Below are positions 45,312 through 55,699 of a DNA stretch of 64,000 bases, piece by piece. The notes under the pieces are model-generated. The model saw only the letters and a program-made list of their open reading frames with translations, did no database searches and was not told where the DNA came from. The translations under genes and the position numbers were made by a program. Source of the DNA: Opacimonas viscosa (lineage in GTDB: Bacteria; Pseudomonadota; Gammaproteobacteria; Enterobacterales; Alteromonadaceae); contig NZ_JANATA010000010.1 in the NCBI RefSeq assembly GCF_024199005.1, forward strand, positions 44,763 to 108,762, given 5' to 3'. Each line of letters opens with the position of its first letter. Within the stretch, counting starts at the first letter, position 1.

Positions 45312-45935
45312 TTAGTACAGACCCGACAGATACTTAGCAAGAACGTCGATATCTTCGTCAGTTAGTTTAGTCGCAATATCACGCATCATGCCATTCATGT
45401 CATTATGACGGCTACCATCGCGGAACATTTTAAGCTGAGCAGCGGTATATTCTGGGTGTTGACCAGAAATGTCTGGGAAACCTGCTTGACCCATACCATT
45501 GCCACGTGGACCATGACAAGCGATACATGCTGTAATCTTGCGCTCAGCATCACCACCACGATATAAACGTGCACCAACTGCAACAACATCTTCAGGTGTT
45601 TCACCTGGCTTCTGTTCTTGGCTACTATAATATGCGGCTAAATCTAACATGTCTTGCTCAGTTAGAGGCATAGCCATACCGTTCATCACAGCATTATTTC
45701 GACCTTCTTTGCCACCTGATTGTGCCGCTTGCTTGAATTCTTGTAGCTGCTTAACTAGGTATTTCTCATGTTGGCCAGCTAGCTTTGGATTCAAAGGAAT
45801 CGCGCTATTCCCGTCAGCGCCGTGACATGCGCCACACATACCTGCTTTCGCTTTCCCTGCTTCTGCATCACCTTGGGCTAGCGCAAAACCGCTCAGCGTT
45901 AATGATAAACAGATCAACAAACCTAATTTTTTCAT
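45312..45935 (-). CDS. Di-haem cytochrome c4-like protein
   Basis: This 207-residue periplasmic protein has a signal peptide (MKKLGLLICLSLTLSGFALA, cleaved after Ala20). Two tandem haem c domains each have a CxxCH motif: CGACH (Cys34, Cys37, His38) and CIACH (about 137-141). Downstream Met residues (NGMAMPL and NGMMRDI) serve as axial ligands. Two similar halves and about 190 mature residues are the cytochrome c4 pattern, an electron carrier between bc1 and terminal oxidases. No oxidase genes are adjacent. It is divergent from engB and ends in a terminator. Confidence 0.88.
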   Translation of the reverse strand: MKKLGLLICLSLTLSGFALAQGDAEAGKAKAGMCGACHGADGNSAIPLNPKLAGQHEKYLVKQLQEFKQAAQSGGKEGRNNAVMNGMAMPLTEQDMLDLAAYYSSQEQKPGETPEDVVAVGARLYRGGDAERKITACIACHGPRGNGMGQAGFPDISGQHPEYTAAQLKMFRDGSRHNDMNGMMRDIATKLTDEDIDVLAKYLSGLY

Positions 45936-46114
45936 ACTATATCTCTTAAAACGTTAGATAATTTAAACTTGAAACCGTGATATACTGCATATATTACACA
46001 TTAAATCACCGTAGCAAAACACTATTGATTAAATGTTACCACATTCTCCTGTAAATAACGTACTTTGAATGTGCATAAATCCTTAAATATTTTATACAAA
46101 AGAATGATTATTCA

Positions 46115-46726
46115 ATGAGTTACTATACCAAAGCAAAGTTTTCTACGAGCGCCCCTGATATTCTTCATTTAGACCAAAGTAGTGGCATCGAAGTTGCCTT
46201 CGCTGGTCGCTCAAATGCAGGTAAATCAAGTGCTTTAAATACCTTAACTCGACAAAAAAACTTAGCCCGCACCAGTAAAACGCCTGGTAGAACGCAGTTG
46301 ATTAACGTCTTCGAGTTAGAAGAAGATTTACGTCTCGTCGATTTACCTGGTTACGGATTCGCTAAAGTACCTTTGGCCATGAAACTAAAATGGCAAAAAG
46401 CACTAGGCGAATATTTACAAAAACGCGAATGCTTAAAAGGTTTAGTTGTCTTAATGGATATTCGGCATCCCTTCAAAGATCTTGACCAAGATTTAATACG
46501 TTGGGCTGTAGGTGCTGATATACCGGTGCTTGCGCTGCTCACAAAAGCAGACAAATTAAAAGCTGGAAAACGCAAAGCCCAGGTTCTGATGGCACGTGAA
46601 GCGTCCTTGGCATTTTGTGGCGATGTGACCGTACACGCTTTTTCTTCTTTGAATCGTTTAGGGCTACCAGAGTTGGAACGCAAGCTTGATGAATGGTTTG
46701 GTCTAGAAAAACCGATTGTTGACTAG
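46115..46726 (+). CDS. engB: Ribosome biogenesis GTPase EngB (YihA)
   Basis: This 203-residue GTPase assists 50S assembly and is essential in many bacteria. It has G1 [12 protein letters not shown] (about 31-42), a switch region after [13 protein letters not shown]3 DLPGYGFAK and G4 TKADKL, with a typical C-terminal extension. In E. coli, yihA and spf lie beside polA. Here it also lies across from spf and polA, convergent with them, and its own terminator at 46846-46868 follows. Confidence 0.96.
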   Translation: MSYYTKAKFSTSAPDILHLDQSSGIEVAFAGRSNAGKSSALNTLTRQKNLARTSKTPGRTQLINVFELEEDLRLVDLPGYGFAKVPLAMKLKWQKALGEYLQKRECLKGLVVLMDIRHPFKDLDQDLIRWAVGADIPVLALLTKADKLKAGKRKAQVLMAREASLAFCGDVTVHAFSSLNRLGLPELERKLDEWFGLEKPIVD

Positions 46727-46845
46727 ACGAATACTCAGCCATAAACTGAACTCTGTCATGAGTTAACATTTTTGTTGCGGTTGTATGCCAGTAAAAATGA
46801 AAATGCAGTGATTGCCAACAAAACTCAAACAGATTGAAATTATAT

Positions 46846-46868
46846 TGGACGCGTTTGCGTCCTTTTTT
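46846..46868 (+). terminator. Rho-independent terminator after engB
   Basis: GGACGC, the loop GTTT and GCGTCC form a 6-bp GC-rich perfect stem followed by CTTTTTT on the plus strand, about 120 bases after the engB stop. It meets the spf terminator from the other side within about 25 bases. Confidence 0.88.
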
Positions 46869-46890
46869 GTGGGTAAAAAAAGATAGGCAT

Positions 46891-46956
46891 AAAAAAAGCC
46901 CCAGCAAAAAAAGCTGAGGCTCAAGCAAAGGTTTATAACAAACCTCTGTACCCTAC
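46891..46956 (-). ncRNA. spf: Spot 42 small RNA (compact form)
   Basis: The minus-strand start GTAGGGTACAGAGGT is identical to the first 15 bases of E. coli Spot 42, and the gene lies between polA and engB as in E. coli. The 3' end is an AGCCTCAGC/GCTGGGGCT stem with a seven-T run. The RNA is about 66 nt, much shorter than the 109 nt of E. coli, with a short GGTTT/AAACC hairpin in the middle. A promoter (TTGCAC, 16 bases, TACACT) fits this start. Spot 42 is an Hfq-dependent repressor of secondary-carbon genes in E. coli; here function is inferred from the conserved 5' end. Confidence 0.85.
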
Positions 46957-46998
46957 ACAAATAAGTGTAATAGGATTTCTGATTTGTGCAAGAAAAAA

Positions 46999-47035
46999 TG
47001 TAATTAAATTACAGAATGAAAAATTGTATTTTTCA
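46999..47035. promoter_or_regulatory. Two palindromes upstream of the spf promoter
   Basis: TGTAATTAAATTACA (46999-47013) and TGAAAAATTGTATTTTTCA (47017-47035) are perfect inverted repeats 40-80 bases upstream of the Spot 42 start. The E. coli spf promoter is repressed by CRP, but neither repeat has the CRP spacing (TGTGA-N6-TCACA), so another regulator or mRNA structure after polA is as likely. Confidence 0.45.
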
Positions 47036-47101
47036 GCTGAATTTTGTCTGAAACCTCAGGTTTATATCCTTTAATAATCTCAAGTAACTGATTTTAATAG
47101 G

Positions 47102-49918
47102 TTAATGAGCTTCATCCCAGTTATTACCAACGTCGACTTCGACAATTAACGGGACAGATAAACTGACGGCATTTTCCATTAAACTCTTAATTGTGCTTAA
47201 ATATTCATCAACTTTTTGTTCTTTTATTTCAAAAACAAGCTCATCGTGAACCTGCATTAGTAGTAAAATGTCATCGGAGTTCTGTGTTTGCACCCATTCA
47301 TCTACTGCAATCATAGATAGTTTTATGATATCGGCAGCTGTTCCTTGCATAGGGGCATTGATGGCTGCGCGTTCTGCACCGGCGCGACGAGCACCATTGC
47401 TAGAGGTAATCTCGGGTAGATATAAGCGTCTACCAAATACGGTTTTTACATAACCAGTTGCTTTGGCTTGTTCCCGTGTTGTTTCCATATAACGTTTCAC
47501 ACCAGGATAACGCTCAAAATAAGTCTCTATATAGTGGGCAGCATCAGCGCGAGGTATGTTAAGTTGTTTGGCTAGCCCAAATGCAGACATTCCATATATC
47601 AAACCAAAATTAATTGCTTTGGAAGAGCGGCGCTGTTCTGTAGTCACATCCTCTAAAGCTACACCAAAAACTTCTGCAGCGGTGGCTTTATGTACATCAA
47701 TATCGTGAGAAAACGCATACACTAAGCCTGGGTCGTTTGATAAATGGGCCATGATTCGTAATTCTATTTGAGAATAATCAGCCGCTACAATTTTATATCC
47801 GGGTCGTGCAACAAATGCCTGTCTCACTTTCCTACCCTCAGCATTACGAATCGGGATATTTTGTAAGTTTGGATCGGTTGACGACAAGCGCCCCGTCGCT
47901 GCCACAGCTTGCTGATACGAAGTGTGTACTCGCATCGTTCGATGGTGCAACATTTTGGGTAACTTGTCTGTGTAAGTATTTTTGAGTTTACTTAACCCAC
48001 GATATTCCATGATTGCTTTTGGTAACGGGTAGTTTAACGCGAGCTCTTGTAAGACTTCTTCCGACGTTGATGGTGCACCTTTGGGGGTTTTTTTAATGAC
48101 GGGTAGGTTTAATTTTTCAAATAATATGGTTTGTAATTGTTTTGGTGAGCCTAAATTAAAAGCTTCACCGGCCATTTCATGGACGTCTGTTTCTAATTCT
48201 AAAATACGTTGGGCCAATGCTTGTGAATGCTGGGCTAGTTTTTGACTATCAATATGTACCCCATTTTGCTCCATTCTGGCGAGTACACCAGATAGGGGGA
48301 TTTCAATTTTACTAGCAACATTGGCCAATTCATTTGCTGCGACTAACTGTGGCCACAATACTTGATGCAAACGATACGTAATATCAGCATCTTCAGCGGC
48401 ATAAGGGGCAGCCTCTGCTAGACCAATTTGATTAAAGGTAAGTTGTTTAGCCCCTTTACCAGCAATATCTTCATAGTGAATCGTTTCATGACCTAAATAG
48501 TGGGCCGCCAACGCATCCATGTTGTGCTTGGTGCCCACTGAATTTAACACATACGATTCTAGCATAGTGTCAAACGCTACACCTTGAAGGTGTACATCAT
48601 AGTTGGCCAACACGTTTTTATCGTATTTGATGTTATGGCCAATTTTTTGTGGTTTAGGGTTTTCCAGTAATGCTTTAAAGGTCTGTAATACCAAATCCCG
48701 ATCAAGCTGGTCGGGCGCATCCGGATAATCATGCCCAACTGGAATATAACAAGCATCGTTAGGACCGACACACAGTGAGATACCGACTAACTCAGCCTCC
48801 ATGTAGTTTACGCTGGTGGTTTCTGTATCAATCGCGAATAAAGGGGCGTTTTGACACTTTTGTAACCAGTGTTGTAGTGCTTCTTCGGTATATACTACTG
48901 TATAGCGTTCCCTATCTATGGGAGGCTGTTTGGGTAATATAACTGGTGCATCACCGGCAGCAGTAGCACTAGTTTCAGCGGTATCTTGGGTTGTACTTGG
49001 TTCGGATGTTACTGGCGTTGTTGATTTTGGCGTAAAGTTTTGACCGGATGCTTCGCTATACCAACGTTTAAACTCATATTCTTGGAATAACTCACTTAAC
49101 GCTGCTTTATCTTCAGGTTGGACGGTTAATGTATCTGGCGAGTAATCTAAGGGAAGATCGATAACAATGGTCGCGAGTTCATAAGACAAACGTGCATTGG
49201 CTTCATGTTCTACCATTTTCTTGGCCATGGTTTTGGCGCCACGAAACTCTAGACTCGCAATCTTATCCAAATTTTCATAAATTTCATTGATGCCACCAAT
49301 CCCATTTAACAGGCCAACGGCGGTTTTATCCCCCACACCTGGAACGCCTGGGATGTTATCAACTTTGTCACCTTTCAAAGCTAGATAATCAATAATAAGC
49401 TCTGGCCCGACCCCGAATTTTTCGAGTACACCTGCGACATCCATAATGGTATTGGTCATAGTGTTAATCAATGTAACGTGGTCATCGACTAATTGGGCCA
49501 TATCTTTGTCGCCCGTACTCACCAATGAATGCATACCTAACGCCGTTGCGCGTTTGGTCAAGGTGCCAATGACATCGTCGGCTTCCACATTTGGCTCAAC
49601 AATTAAAGGTAATCCCATCGCTTTGATTATTTCATGCAAAGGGGCTATTTGGGAGCGCAACTCATCCGGCATAGGTGGGCGATTTGCTTTGTATTCTGGG
49701 TAAATATCGTCTCTGAAGGTTTTGCCTTTGGCATCAAATATCACACCGATATGGGTCGGATTATACGTTTTAAGCAAACTCTTAAGCATATTCACTACGC
49801 CATAAATGGCGTGGGTTTCTTGGCCTTTAGAATTCGACATGGGGGGCATGCCATGAAAAGCGCGAAACAGGTAAGATGAACCATCAACAAGTATAAACGG
49901 AGGTTTGCTATCAGACAT
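47102..49918 (-). CDS. polA: DNA polymerase I
   Basis: This 938-residue enzyme fills gaps and removes RNA primers. The N-terminal 5'-3' nuclease has ILVDGSSYLFRAFHG and the Asp-rich GDKDMAQLV. The 3'-5' proofreading domain is intact (FAIDTETTSVNY near residue 355, with its Asp and Glu). The polymerase domain has RLSSTDPNLQNIPIR, ADYSQIELRIMAHLSND (motif A, about 715) and MQVHDELVFEI (motif C). Length agrees with E. coli (928). Spf follows 145 bases downstream. A perfect DnaA box (TGTGGATAA, 50005-50013) lies about 90 bases upstream of the start. Confidence 0.97.
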   Translation of the reverse strand: MSDSKPPFILVDGSSYLFRAFHGMPPMSNSKGQETHAIYGVVNMLKSLLKTYNPTHIGVIFDAKGKTFRDDIYPEYKANRPPMPDELRSQIAPLHEIIKAMGLPLIVEPNVEADDVIGTLTKRATALGMHSLVSTGDKDMAQLVDDHVTLINTMTNTIMDVAGVLEKFGVGPELIIDYLALKGDKVDNIPGVPGVGDKTAVGLLNGIGGINEIYENLDKIASLEFRGAKTMAKKMVEHEANARLSYELATIVIDLPLDYSPDTLTVQPEDKAALSELFQEYEFKRWYSEASGQNFTPKSTTPVTSEPSTTQDTAETSATAAGDAPVILPKQPPIDRERYTVVYTEEALQHWLQKCQNAPLFAIDTETTSVNYMEAELVGISLCVGPNDACYIPVGHDYPDAPDQLDRDLVLQTFKALLENPKPQKIGHNIKYDKNVLANYDVHLQGVAFDTMLESYVLNSVGTKHNMDALAAHYLGHETIHYEDIAGKGAKQLTFNQIGLAEAAPYAAEDADITYRLHQVLWPQLVAANELANVASKIEIPLSGVLARMEQNGVHIDSQKLAQHSQALAQRILELETDVHEMAGEAFNLGSPKQLQTILFEKLNLPVIKKTPKGAPSTSEEVLQELALNYPLPKAIMEYRGLSKLKNTYTDKLPKMLHHRTMRVHTSYQQAVAATGRLSSTDPNLQNIPIRNAEGRKVRQAFVARPGYKIVAADYSQIELRIMAHLSNDPGLVYAFSHDIDVHKATAAEVFGVALEDVTTEQRRSSKAINFGLIYGMSAFGLAKQLNIPRADAAHYIETYFERYPGVKRYMETTREQAKATGYVKTVFGRRLYLPEITSSNGARRAGAERAAINAPMQGTAADIIKLSMIAVDEWVQTQNSDDILLLMQVHDELVFEIKEQKVDEYLSTIKSLMENAVSLSVPLIVEVDVGNNWDEAH

Positions 49919-50369
49919 GTGAATTATTTTCCCAAGAAATTTTTTGTTAATATGCCATAGTCAGGTTTTATAAGCTATACAGGGCTAAAAAATAAATAAC
50001 AACCTGTGGATAACTTTGTGAGTAAAGATGATTTTTAGGCACAATAAAGAGACTGAGACAGCCTAAAGATTATAAATATTGATAGGATTCAAATACATTG
50101 AATCTGGAAATTTTGTTATTATTTTTATACTTTTTGAGTCACTAATAAGAGTATTGGTGAAGGTATAAATTCGAAGAAAGTCACCTCATCGAATTAGTAA
50201 ATTTAGCACAATGAGATGAAATGAACAGAGCAAATGTTAAATAAGTTTTATATGTTCATTCAAGTGCTTAGTTTTATTATGAAAATTTTTTTAATTAGCA
50301 CTTTAGATTTTTTTCATACAGGCACATAATGACACAACTCAATTTGCTGTCATAAATTAAAACGTTCCC
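49919..50369. promoter_or_regulatory. polA-trkH divergent promoter region with a DnaA box
   Basis: This 451-base AT-rich gap separates the divergent polA and trkH genes and must hold both promoters. A perfect DnaA box TGTGGATAA is at 50005-50013, near polA. I see no ORF with coding character, no terminator and no tRNA here. Confidence 0.5.
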
Positions 50370-51821
50370 ATGCAGTATCAAGCGCTCATTCGTATTTTAG
50401 GCTTACTCGTAGCACTGTTTAGTGTCACGATGATCCCTCCTGCATTAGTTTCTTTGTTTTACCAAGACGGTTCTGGTCTGCCTTTTATCATGGCTTTTGT
50501 ACTCTGTGTGTCTACGGGGTTAGTTTTTTGGTATCCCAATCGCACCTACAAACGCGACTTAAAAGCCAAAGAAGGCTTCTTGATTGTGGTGTTGTTTTGG
50601 TTGGTGTTGGCGAGTTTTGGTGCCATTCCATTTATTTTGCTGGAGCAGCCTAATATCAGTGTGACTGATGCCTTTTTTGAATCTTTTTCCGGCCTGACAA
50701 CAACTGGAGCTACGGTAATAGAAGGAATCGAATTTTTACCTGAATCAATGCAGTTCTATCGCCAACAATTACAGTGGCTCGGTGGCATGGGGATCATTGT
50801 TCTCGCGGTAGCGATATTGCCGTTACTAGGGGTCGGAGGGATGCAGTTGTATCGTGCTGAAACGCCGGGTCCAGTTAAAGACTCTAAAATGACGCCGCGC
50901 ATTGCTGAGACAGCGAAACAACTGTGGTTTATCTATCTTGGTTTAACCATTGCTTGTGCGGTTGCATATTGGGCGGCCGGTATGAGTGTTTTTGATGCAA
51001 TCTGCCATTCGTTCTCCACAATCGCAATCGGCGGATTTAGCACCCATGACGCCAGTTTAGGTTATTTTAATAGTCCTCTAATAAATTTGATTTGTGTAGT
51101 CTTTTTGTGGATTGCAGCCTTAAATTTCGCTTTACACTTTGCCGCAGCTTCAGGGCGAACTCTGAAAGGGTATTGGAAAGATCCTGAATTTAAAGCCTTC
51201 TTCTTTATCCAGTTTGTCATCATCGCTGTATGTTTTTTGGTATTGGTTCAGCATAATGTATTCTCGGATGCAGAAACCGCCTTTGATCAAGCATTATTCC
51301 AAGCGGTATCGATTAGTACGACCGCAGGCTTTGCTACTACTGATTTTTCTGCGTGGCCGGTTTTTTTACCGATTTTGTTAATTTTTTCAAGTTTTATCGG
51401 AGGTTGTGCGGGCTCAACAGGTGGTGGACTAAAAGTGATTCGTATCTTTTTGCTATATTTACAAGGGAAACGCGAAATTAACCGTTTAATCCATCCAAAA
51501 GCCGTATATGCCGTTAAGTTAGGTGAGCGAGCAATGCCAGACCGTGTTATCGAGGCGGTTTGGGGCTTTTTCGCCGCATATGCGATTATATTTGTATTTA
51601 TTATGTTGGCATTGCTGGGGACCGGCATGGATGATATTACGGCGTTTACAGCAACGGCTGCGACATTAAACAACCTCGGACCTGGCTTAGGTGATGTTGC
51701 TGGAACGTATGCCTCAATCTCCGATCCTGGCAAATGGATCCTGGTACTTGCGATGTTATTTGGCCGCTTGGAAATCTTTTCGTTGTTAGTTTTATTCTCA
51801 CCGACTTTCTGGCGCAGCTAG
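50370..51821 (+). CDS. trkH: Trk potassium uptake system membrane protein TrkH
   Basis: This 483-residue K+ channel subunit has about ten membrane segments. The repeated selectivity-filter loops are visible: SGLTTTGATVIEG (about 110), FSTIAIGGFSTHDASLG (about 218), STTAGFATTDFSAWP (about 312) and TAATLNNLGPGLGDV (about 430). It works with the NAD/ATP-binding ring TrkA, whose gene lies convergent 103 bases downstream. The ATG follows a weak ribosome-binding site. Genes for TrkA and TrkH together make a full Trk system. Confidence 0.95.
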   Translation: MQYQALIRILGLLVALFSVTMIPPALVSLFYQDGSGLPFIMAFVLCVSTGLVFWYPNRTYKRDLKAKEGFLIVVLFWLVLASFGAIPFILLEQPNISVTDAFFESFSGLTTTGATVIEGIEFLPESMQFYRQQLQWLGGMGIIVLAVAILPLLGVGGMQLYRAETPGPVKDSKMTPRIAETAKQLWFIYLGLTIACAVAYWAAGMSVFDAICHSFSTIAIGGFSTHDASLGYFNSPLINLICVVFLWIAALNFALHFAAASGRTLKGYWKDPEFKAFFFIQFVIIAVCFLVLVQHNVFSDAETAFDQALFQAVSISTTAGFATTDFSAWPVFLPILLIFSSFIGGCAGSTGGGLKVIRIFLLYLQGKREINRLIHPKAVYAVKLGERAMPDRVIEAVWGFFAAYAIIFVFIMLALLGTGMDDITAFTATAATLNNLGPGLGDVAGTYASISDPGKWILVLAMLFGRLEIFSLLVLFSPTFWRS

Positions 51822-51860
51822 CCGCATTTATTCTTAGACAACAATTTTCACTTGGATAAC

Positions 51861-51890
51861 ATACCCGAGCATACCCGAGCATACCCGAGA
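51861..51890. repeat. Tandem repeat, 10-bp unit x3
   Basis: ATACCCGAGC occurs three times in a row (the last copy ends GAGA) between the convergent trkH and trkA genes. The unit is not palindromic. It is short enough to vary by slippage; no function is evident. Confidence 0.9.
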
Positions 51891-51924
51891 GATGGAAGAT
51901 CTCGGTCATACTTAGCTTTGAGCT

Positions 51925-53301
51925 CTAAAAGAAAATAGCTGAAGGCTGAAATATTTTTTCAACATCAGAGATGAATTTCTTATCCACTAAGAACAAAATA
52001 ACATGGTCGTTGGCTTGAATAACCGTATCTGAGTGAGCAATAATCACCTGTTCTTCGCGAACTATCGCACCGATTGTGGTGCCTGGAGGAAGTTTGATTT
52101 CACTGATTTCACGACCAATGACTTTAGACGTGTTTTTATCGCCATGCGCTATCGCTTCAATCGCTTCAGCTGCCCCTCGACGCAACGAGTAAACATTGAC
52201 AATATCACCGCGACGTACATGTGTTAATAAAGCAGAAATTGTGGCTTGTTGTGGTGAGAAAGCGATATCGATTTCCCCACTTTGTACTAGATCTACATAA
52301 GCTGAGCGTTGAATCAAAACCATTGCTTTTTTGGCGCCGAGGCGTTTTGCGAGCATGGCTGACATGATATTCGCTTCATCATCATCTGTGACAGCAATAA
52401 ATGCATCCACTTTTTCAACGTTTTCATCCGTTAAGAGGTCTGAGTCAGATGCATCACCATGAAAGACGATAGTATTGTCTAATACGCCTGACAGGTATGT
52501 TGCACGTTGTTCTGAATATTCGATCAGCTTTACATTGTGTTTGTGCTCGAGCTTTTTCGCCAATCCAGCACCAATCAAACCACCACCGGCAATCATTATC
52601 CGTTTGTAGCTGGATTCTAACTTTTGTAATTCGTTCATTACCGCTCTGATATGTTTGGTTGCGGCAATGAAAAAGACTTCATCGTCTGCCTCAATGACTG
52701 TCGTGCCCAGCGGTCGGATAGGACGTCCTCGTCTATAAATTGCTGCTACACGTGTTTCTACATTCGGGATATGCTCTTTGAGCGTAGATAACGCATGGCC
52801 GACTAAAAGCCCCCCGTAATACGCCTTGACCGCTACTAGGGATGCTTTTCCTTCGGCAAATTCGACTACCTGTAAGGCACCAGGATAATCAATTAACCGT
52901 TTTATTGCTTTAGTGACGAGTTGTTCAGGCGCAATAATATGATCGACCGTTACCTTGTCGTGATCAAACAGTTCGTCTTTATATAAAATGTACTGCTCAG
53001 AGCGGACTCGTGCAATTTTGGTAGGCGTTTTAAATAAGGTAAAAGCGACCTGACAGGCTAGCATGTTGGATTCGTCAGAATTGGTCACAGCAATCAACAT
53101 ATCGGCGTCTTCTGCGCCTGCTTTTTTTAGCACATCAGGATGTGAACCCACACCTTGAACTACTTGAATATCTAGACGATCTTGTAAGTCACGTAAGCAC
53201 GCACCATCGGAGTCAATCACTGTAATATCGTTACGTTCACCTACTAAGTTTTCAGCGAGTGTACCGCCGACTTGACCGGCTCCAAGGATGATTATTTTCA
53301 T
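51925..53301 (-). CDS. trkA: Trk potassium uptake regulator TrkA
   Basis: At 458 residues it equals E. coli TrkA. It has two RCK halves, each with a Rossmann motif: [15 protein letters not shown] at the start and [17 protein letters not shown] at about 235. Each is followed by an acidic nucleotide-binding residue and a TrkA_C domain. It forms the cytosolic ring that gates TrkH in response to NAD or ATP. It lies 23 bases after rsmB, in the def-fmt-rsmB-trkA order conserved in gammaproteobacteria. Confidence 0.96.
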   Translation of the reverse strand: MKIIILGAGQVGGTLAENLVGERNDITVIDSDGACLRDLQDRLDIQVVQGVGSHPDVLKKAGAEDADMLIAVTNSDESNMLACQVAFTLFKTPTKIARVRSEQYILYKDELFDHDKVTVDHIIAPEQLVTKAIKRLIDYPGALQVVEFAEGKASLVAVKAYYGGLLVGHALSTLKEHIPNVETRVAAIYRRGRPIRPLGTTVIEADDEVFFIAATKHIRAVMNELQKLESSYKRIMIAGGGLIGAGLAKKLEHKHNVKLIEYSEQRATYLSGVLDNTIVFHGDASDSDLLTDENVEKVDAFIAVTDDDEANIMSAMLAKRLGAKKAMVLIQRSAYVDLVQSGEIDIAFSPQQATISALLTHVRRGDIVNVYSLRRGAAEAIEAIAHGDKNTSKVIGREISEIKLPPGTTIGAIVREEQVIIAHSDTVIQANDHVILFLVDKKFISDVEKIFQPSAIFF

Positions 53302-53324
53302 AATGTGTCGCTTTTTATTTTAGG

Positions 53325-54722
53325 TTATTGACGCTTTTGTAATAGGGCATAATAAAACCCGTCCATGTGTCCATCACCAGGTAATATTTGTAGCCCAGTA
53401 GGACAAACCACTGACGCATACTGAGCATAAATAGGCTCAATCGGTAATACTTCAGCATCACTATTATTTTCCAAAAATAGTTGTATTTGTTGGACATTTT
53501 CTTCTGGAAGAATAGAGCATGTCGCATACAACAACTTACCACCCGGTTTTAAAATTTGCCACATTTTCGCCAACAACTCTTTTTGAATTGCGACTAAAGG
53601 GGCGATATCTGTTTTTTGTCTTAACCAGCGAATATCCGGTTGACGTCGAATAATTCCCGTTGCAGAGCAAGGTGCATCTAACAATATTTTGTCAAATAAT
53701 TCACCATCATGCCAAGCATCTAAATCTTGTGCTTCGGCACACTTCAATTCTGCACTCAGTCCCAAGCGGGCCAAATTTTCATCGACTCGAGCGAGTCTGT
53801 CTGGATCCGAATCAATAGCAACACAGCGTCTAATATCAGGTTGTAATGTCAACAAATGCGCAGTTTTTCCCCCCGGAGCAGCGCAGCAATCAAGTACTTT
53901 ATCGCCTGCTTCAGGAGCTAATATGGGAGCTGCAAATTGTGCCGCACCGTCTTGTACAGCGAACCAGCCATCATCAAAACCATGTAATGCTGTAATATTG
54001 GTGCTGTGCTCACAAATAACACCGGTAGTGTGCGCTAGGCTCGTTTGGGTTGGCATCCCACTTTCATTTAATGCGCTTAGGAAGTTTTCTAAATCGATTT
54101 TGTGGGGATTAAAGCGTAACCATAAGGGAGCTTTTTGATTGGTTTGTTTAATAATATCGTGGGCAAGCTCACCATAATGTTCGTTTATTGCTTTGAAGAT
54201 CCAATTCGGCAAACCTGCGGCAGCGGCTGGATTTTCTGGTTCTTTTAGTGCGGTATTTTCACGTATAAAAGTACGCAAAATAGCGTTGAGTAGTCCCTTT
54301 AATGAATCACCGCGAAGAAATTCAGCGCCACCCACCGTTTCGGCTACGGCAGCATGGGGGGATACTCTTGTAAATGTGAGTTGATAAAAGCCAACCATTA
54401 TCAAGTGTTCTAATACTTTTTTGTTGCCTTTGAGTGGTTTGTCTAACAAGCCGCGCAGCCAAAATTGGAGGGTGGGAAGTTTGCGCAATGAACCAAATAC
54501 CATCTCTTGTAGCCACGCTGCGTTGCGACTATCATAAGCATCTAAACGACTATTCAGAGCTTGTTTCGCTGAAACGCCATTTTCTAGTATTTCAAATAGG
54601 ACTGATGCCGCATCTGCGCGTAACTTAGCTCCGATTTTTTGCGGGCTGACAACGGTCTCTTGGCGTCCTTGTTTTTGATAGTAAGCACGTTTTTTGTCTT
54701 TTCTTCTTTGATCATTGTTCAT
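53325..54722 (-). CDS. rsmB: 16S rRNA (cytosine967-C5)-methyltransferase RsmB
   Basis: This 465-residue enzyme methylates C967 of 16S rRNA. The NusB-like N-terminal domain includes [19 protein letters not shown]. The SAM-binding motif I is [16 protein letters not shown] (about 265). Motif [22 protein letters not shown] and motif [13 protein letters not shown] hold the two catalytic Cys residues. The ATG at 54722 overlaps the fmt stop (ATGA), which supports this start over a GTG at 54746. The N-terminus has about 30 extra basic residues relative to E. coli. Confidence 0.95.
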   Translation of the reverse strand: MNNDQRRKDKKRAYYQKQGRQETVVSPQKIGAKLRADAASVLFEILENGVSAKQALNSRLDAYDSRNAAWLQEMVFGSLRKLPTLQFWLRGLLDKPLKGNKKVLEHLIMVGFYQLTFTRVSPHAAVAETVGGAEFLRGDSLKGLLNAILRTFIRENTALKEPENPAAAAGLPNWIFKAINEHYGELAHDIIKQTNQKAPLWLRFNPHKIDLENFLSALNESGMPTQTSLAHTTGVICEHSTNITALHGFDDGWFAVQDGAAQFAAPILAPEAGDKVLDCCAAPGGKTAHLLTLQPDIRRCVAIDSDPDRLARVDENLARLGLSAELKCAEAQDLDAWHDGELFDKILLDAPCSATGIIRRQPDIRWLRQKTDIAPLVAIQKELLAKMWQILKPGGKLLYATCSILPEENVQQIQLFLENNSDAEVLPIEPIYAQYASVVCPTGLQILPGDGHMDGFYYALLQKRQ

Positions 54723-55654
54723 AATACAGTTCCTGGCACAAACCAATCCGCGCGAGAGTTATAAATATCAGCAAACGCCATAGGTTTCTTACCTGGGATT
54801 TGACAACGTGTGATGCACAGAGCACCTTCTCCAGTACCAATAACCAAGCCTGAATTATCTGCACTTATGATAAGCCCTGGACTAGTATTGCTGGCCGCTA
54901 CTGGCTTAGCTTCCCATACTTTTATGTTGTTCTCTGCCAAGGTGAAAAATGCCATGGGCCAAGGATTGAACGCTCGGACATTTAAGGCGAGCTGTACTGC
55001 TGACATATGCCAGTCTATTTGAGCTTCTGCTTTGGATAATTTTTTAGCGTAGTTTGCCTGATCTTCATTTTGCGGCACAGGTTGACACTGAGTAAAGTTA
55101 TCCAAGACATGGACTAATGCATCAGGACCTTGTTGAGCTAATTTTTCGTAGAGGGTGGCACTGGTATCTTCTGGACCAATGGGGCATTGTGTTTTATGGA
55201 GCATAGCACCGGTATCTAAACCAATATCCATTTGCATAATCGTCACCCCTGTTTCTGTGTCACCAGCCCATAAAGCGCGCTGAATGGGCGCAGCTCCACG
55301 CCATCTGGGTAACAAAGAACCGTGTACATTAATACAACCCAATGCCGGAGTATCTAGCACGACTTGTGGCAACAATAAACCGTATGCCACAACAACCATA
55401 ATATCGGCATTAAGTGCTTTTAATTCATCTTGTGACGTCTTGCTTTTGAAGTTTTCAGGTTGGTAAACCGGTAATGTATGTTCTAACGCAGTCACTTTAA
55501 CAGCACTGGGGGTGAGTTTTTTGCCGCGACCAGCTGGTCTGTCAGGCTGTGTGTATACAGCAATCACATTATGCTGTGATGCTAATAGTGCCTTTAGGTG
55601 TTGTGCAGCAAAGTCGGGTGTACCAGCGAAGACGATGTTTAACGGTTTGCTCAA
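54719..55654 (-). CDS. fmt: Methionyl-tRNA formyltransferase
   Basis: This 311-residue enzyme formylates Met-tRNA(fMet) from 10-formyl-tetrahydrofolate for translation initiation. It starts [20 protein letters not shown], with the catalytic [18 protein letters not shown] (Asn-His-Asp set) near residue 110. The start is a TTG at 55654 preceded by GAGGAA at six bases; it gives the family N-terminus. A more upstream frame start at 55696 would add 14 residues without a ribosome-binding site. It follows def by 45 bases and is coupled to rsmB. Confidence 0.95.
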   Translation of the reverse strand: MSKPLNIVFAGTPDFAAQHLKALLASQHNVIAVYTQPDRPAGRGKKLTPSAVKVTALEHTLPVYQPENFKSKTSQDELKALNADIMVVVAYGLLLPQVVLDTPALGCINVHGSLLPRWRGAAPIQRALWAGDTETGVTIMQMDIGLDTGAMLHKTQCPIGPEDTSATLYEKLAQQGPDALVHVLDNFTQCQPVPQNEDQANYAKKLSKAEAQIDWHMSAVQLALNVRAFNPWPMAFFTLAENNIKVWEAKPVAASNTSPGLIISADNSGLVIGTGEGALCITRCQIPGKKPMAFADIYNSRADWFVPGTVL

Positions 55655-55699
55655 GAAAAATTCCTCATTGCTATTAGTGTTATACCTAACATCCAAAAT

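Noticed and set aside
46763..46960. Minus-strand ORF of 65 residues covering the spf gene
   Set aside because: The bases are Spot 42 RNA and a terminator; the frame begins within the spf 5' region and has no coding features.
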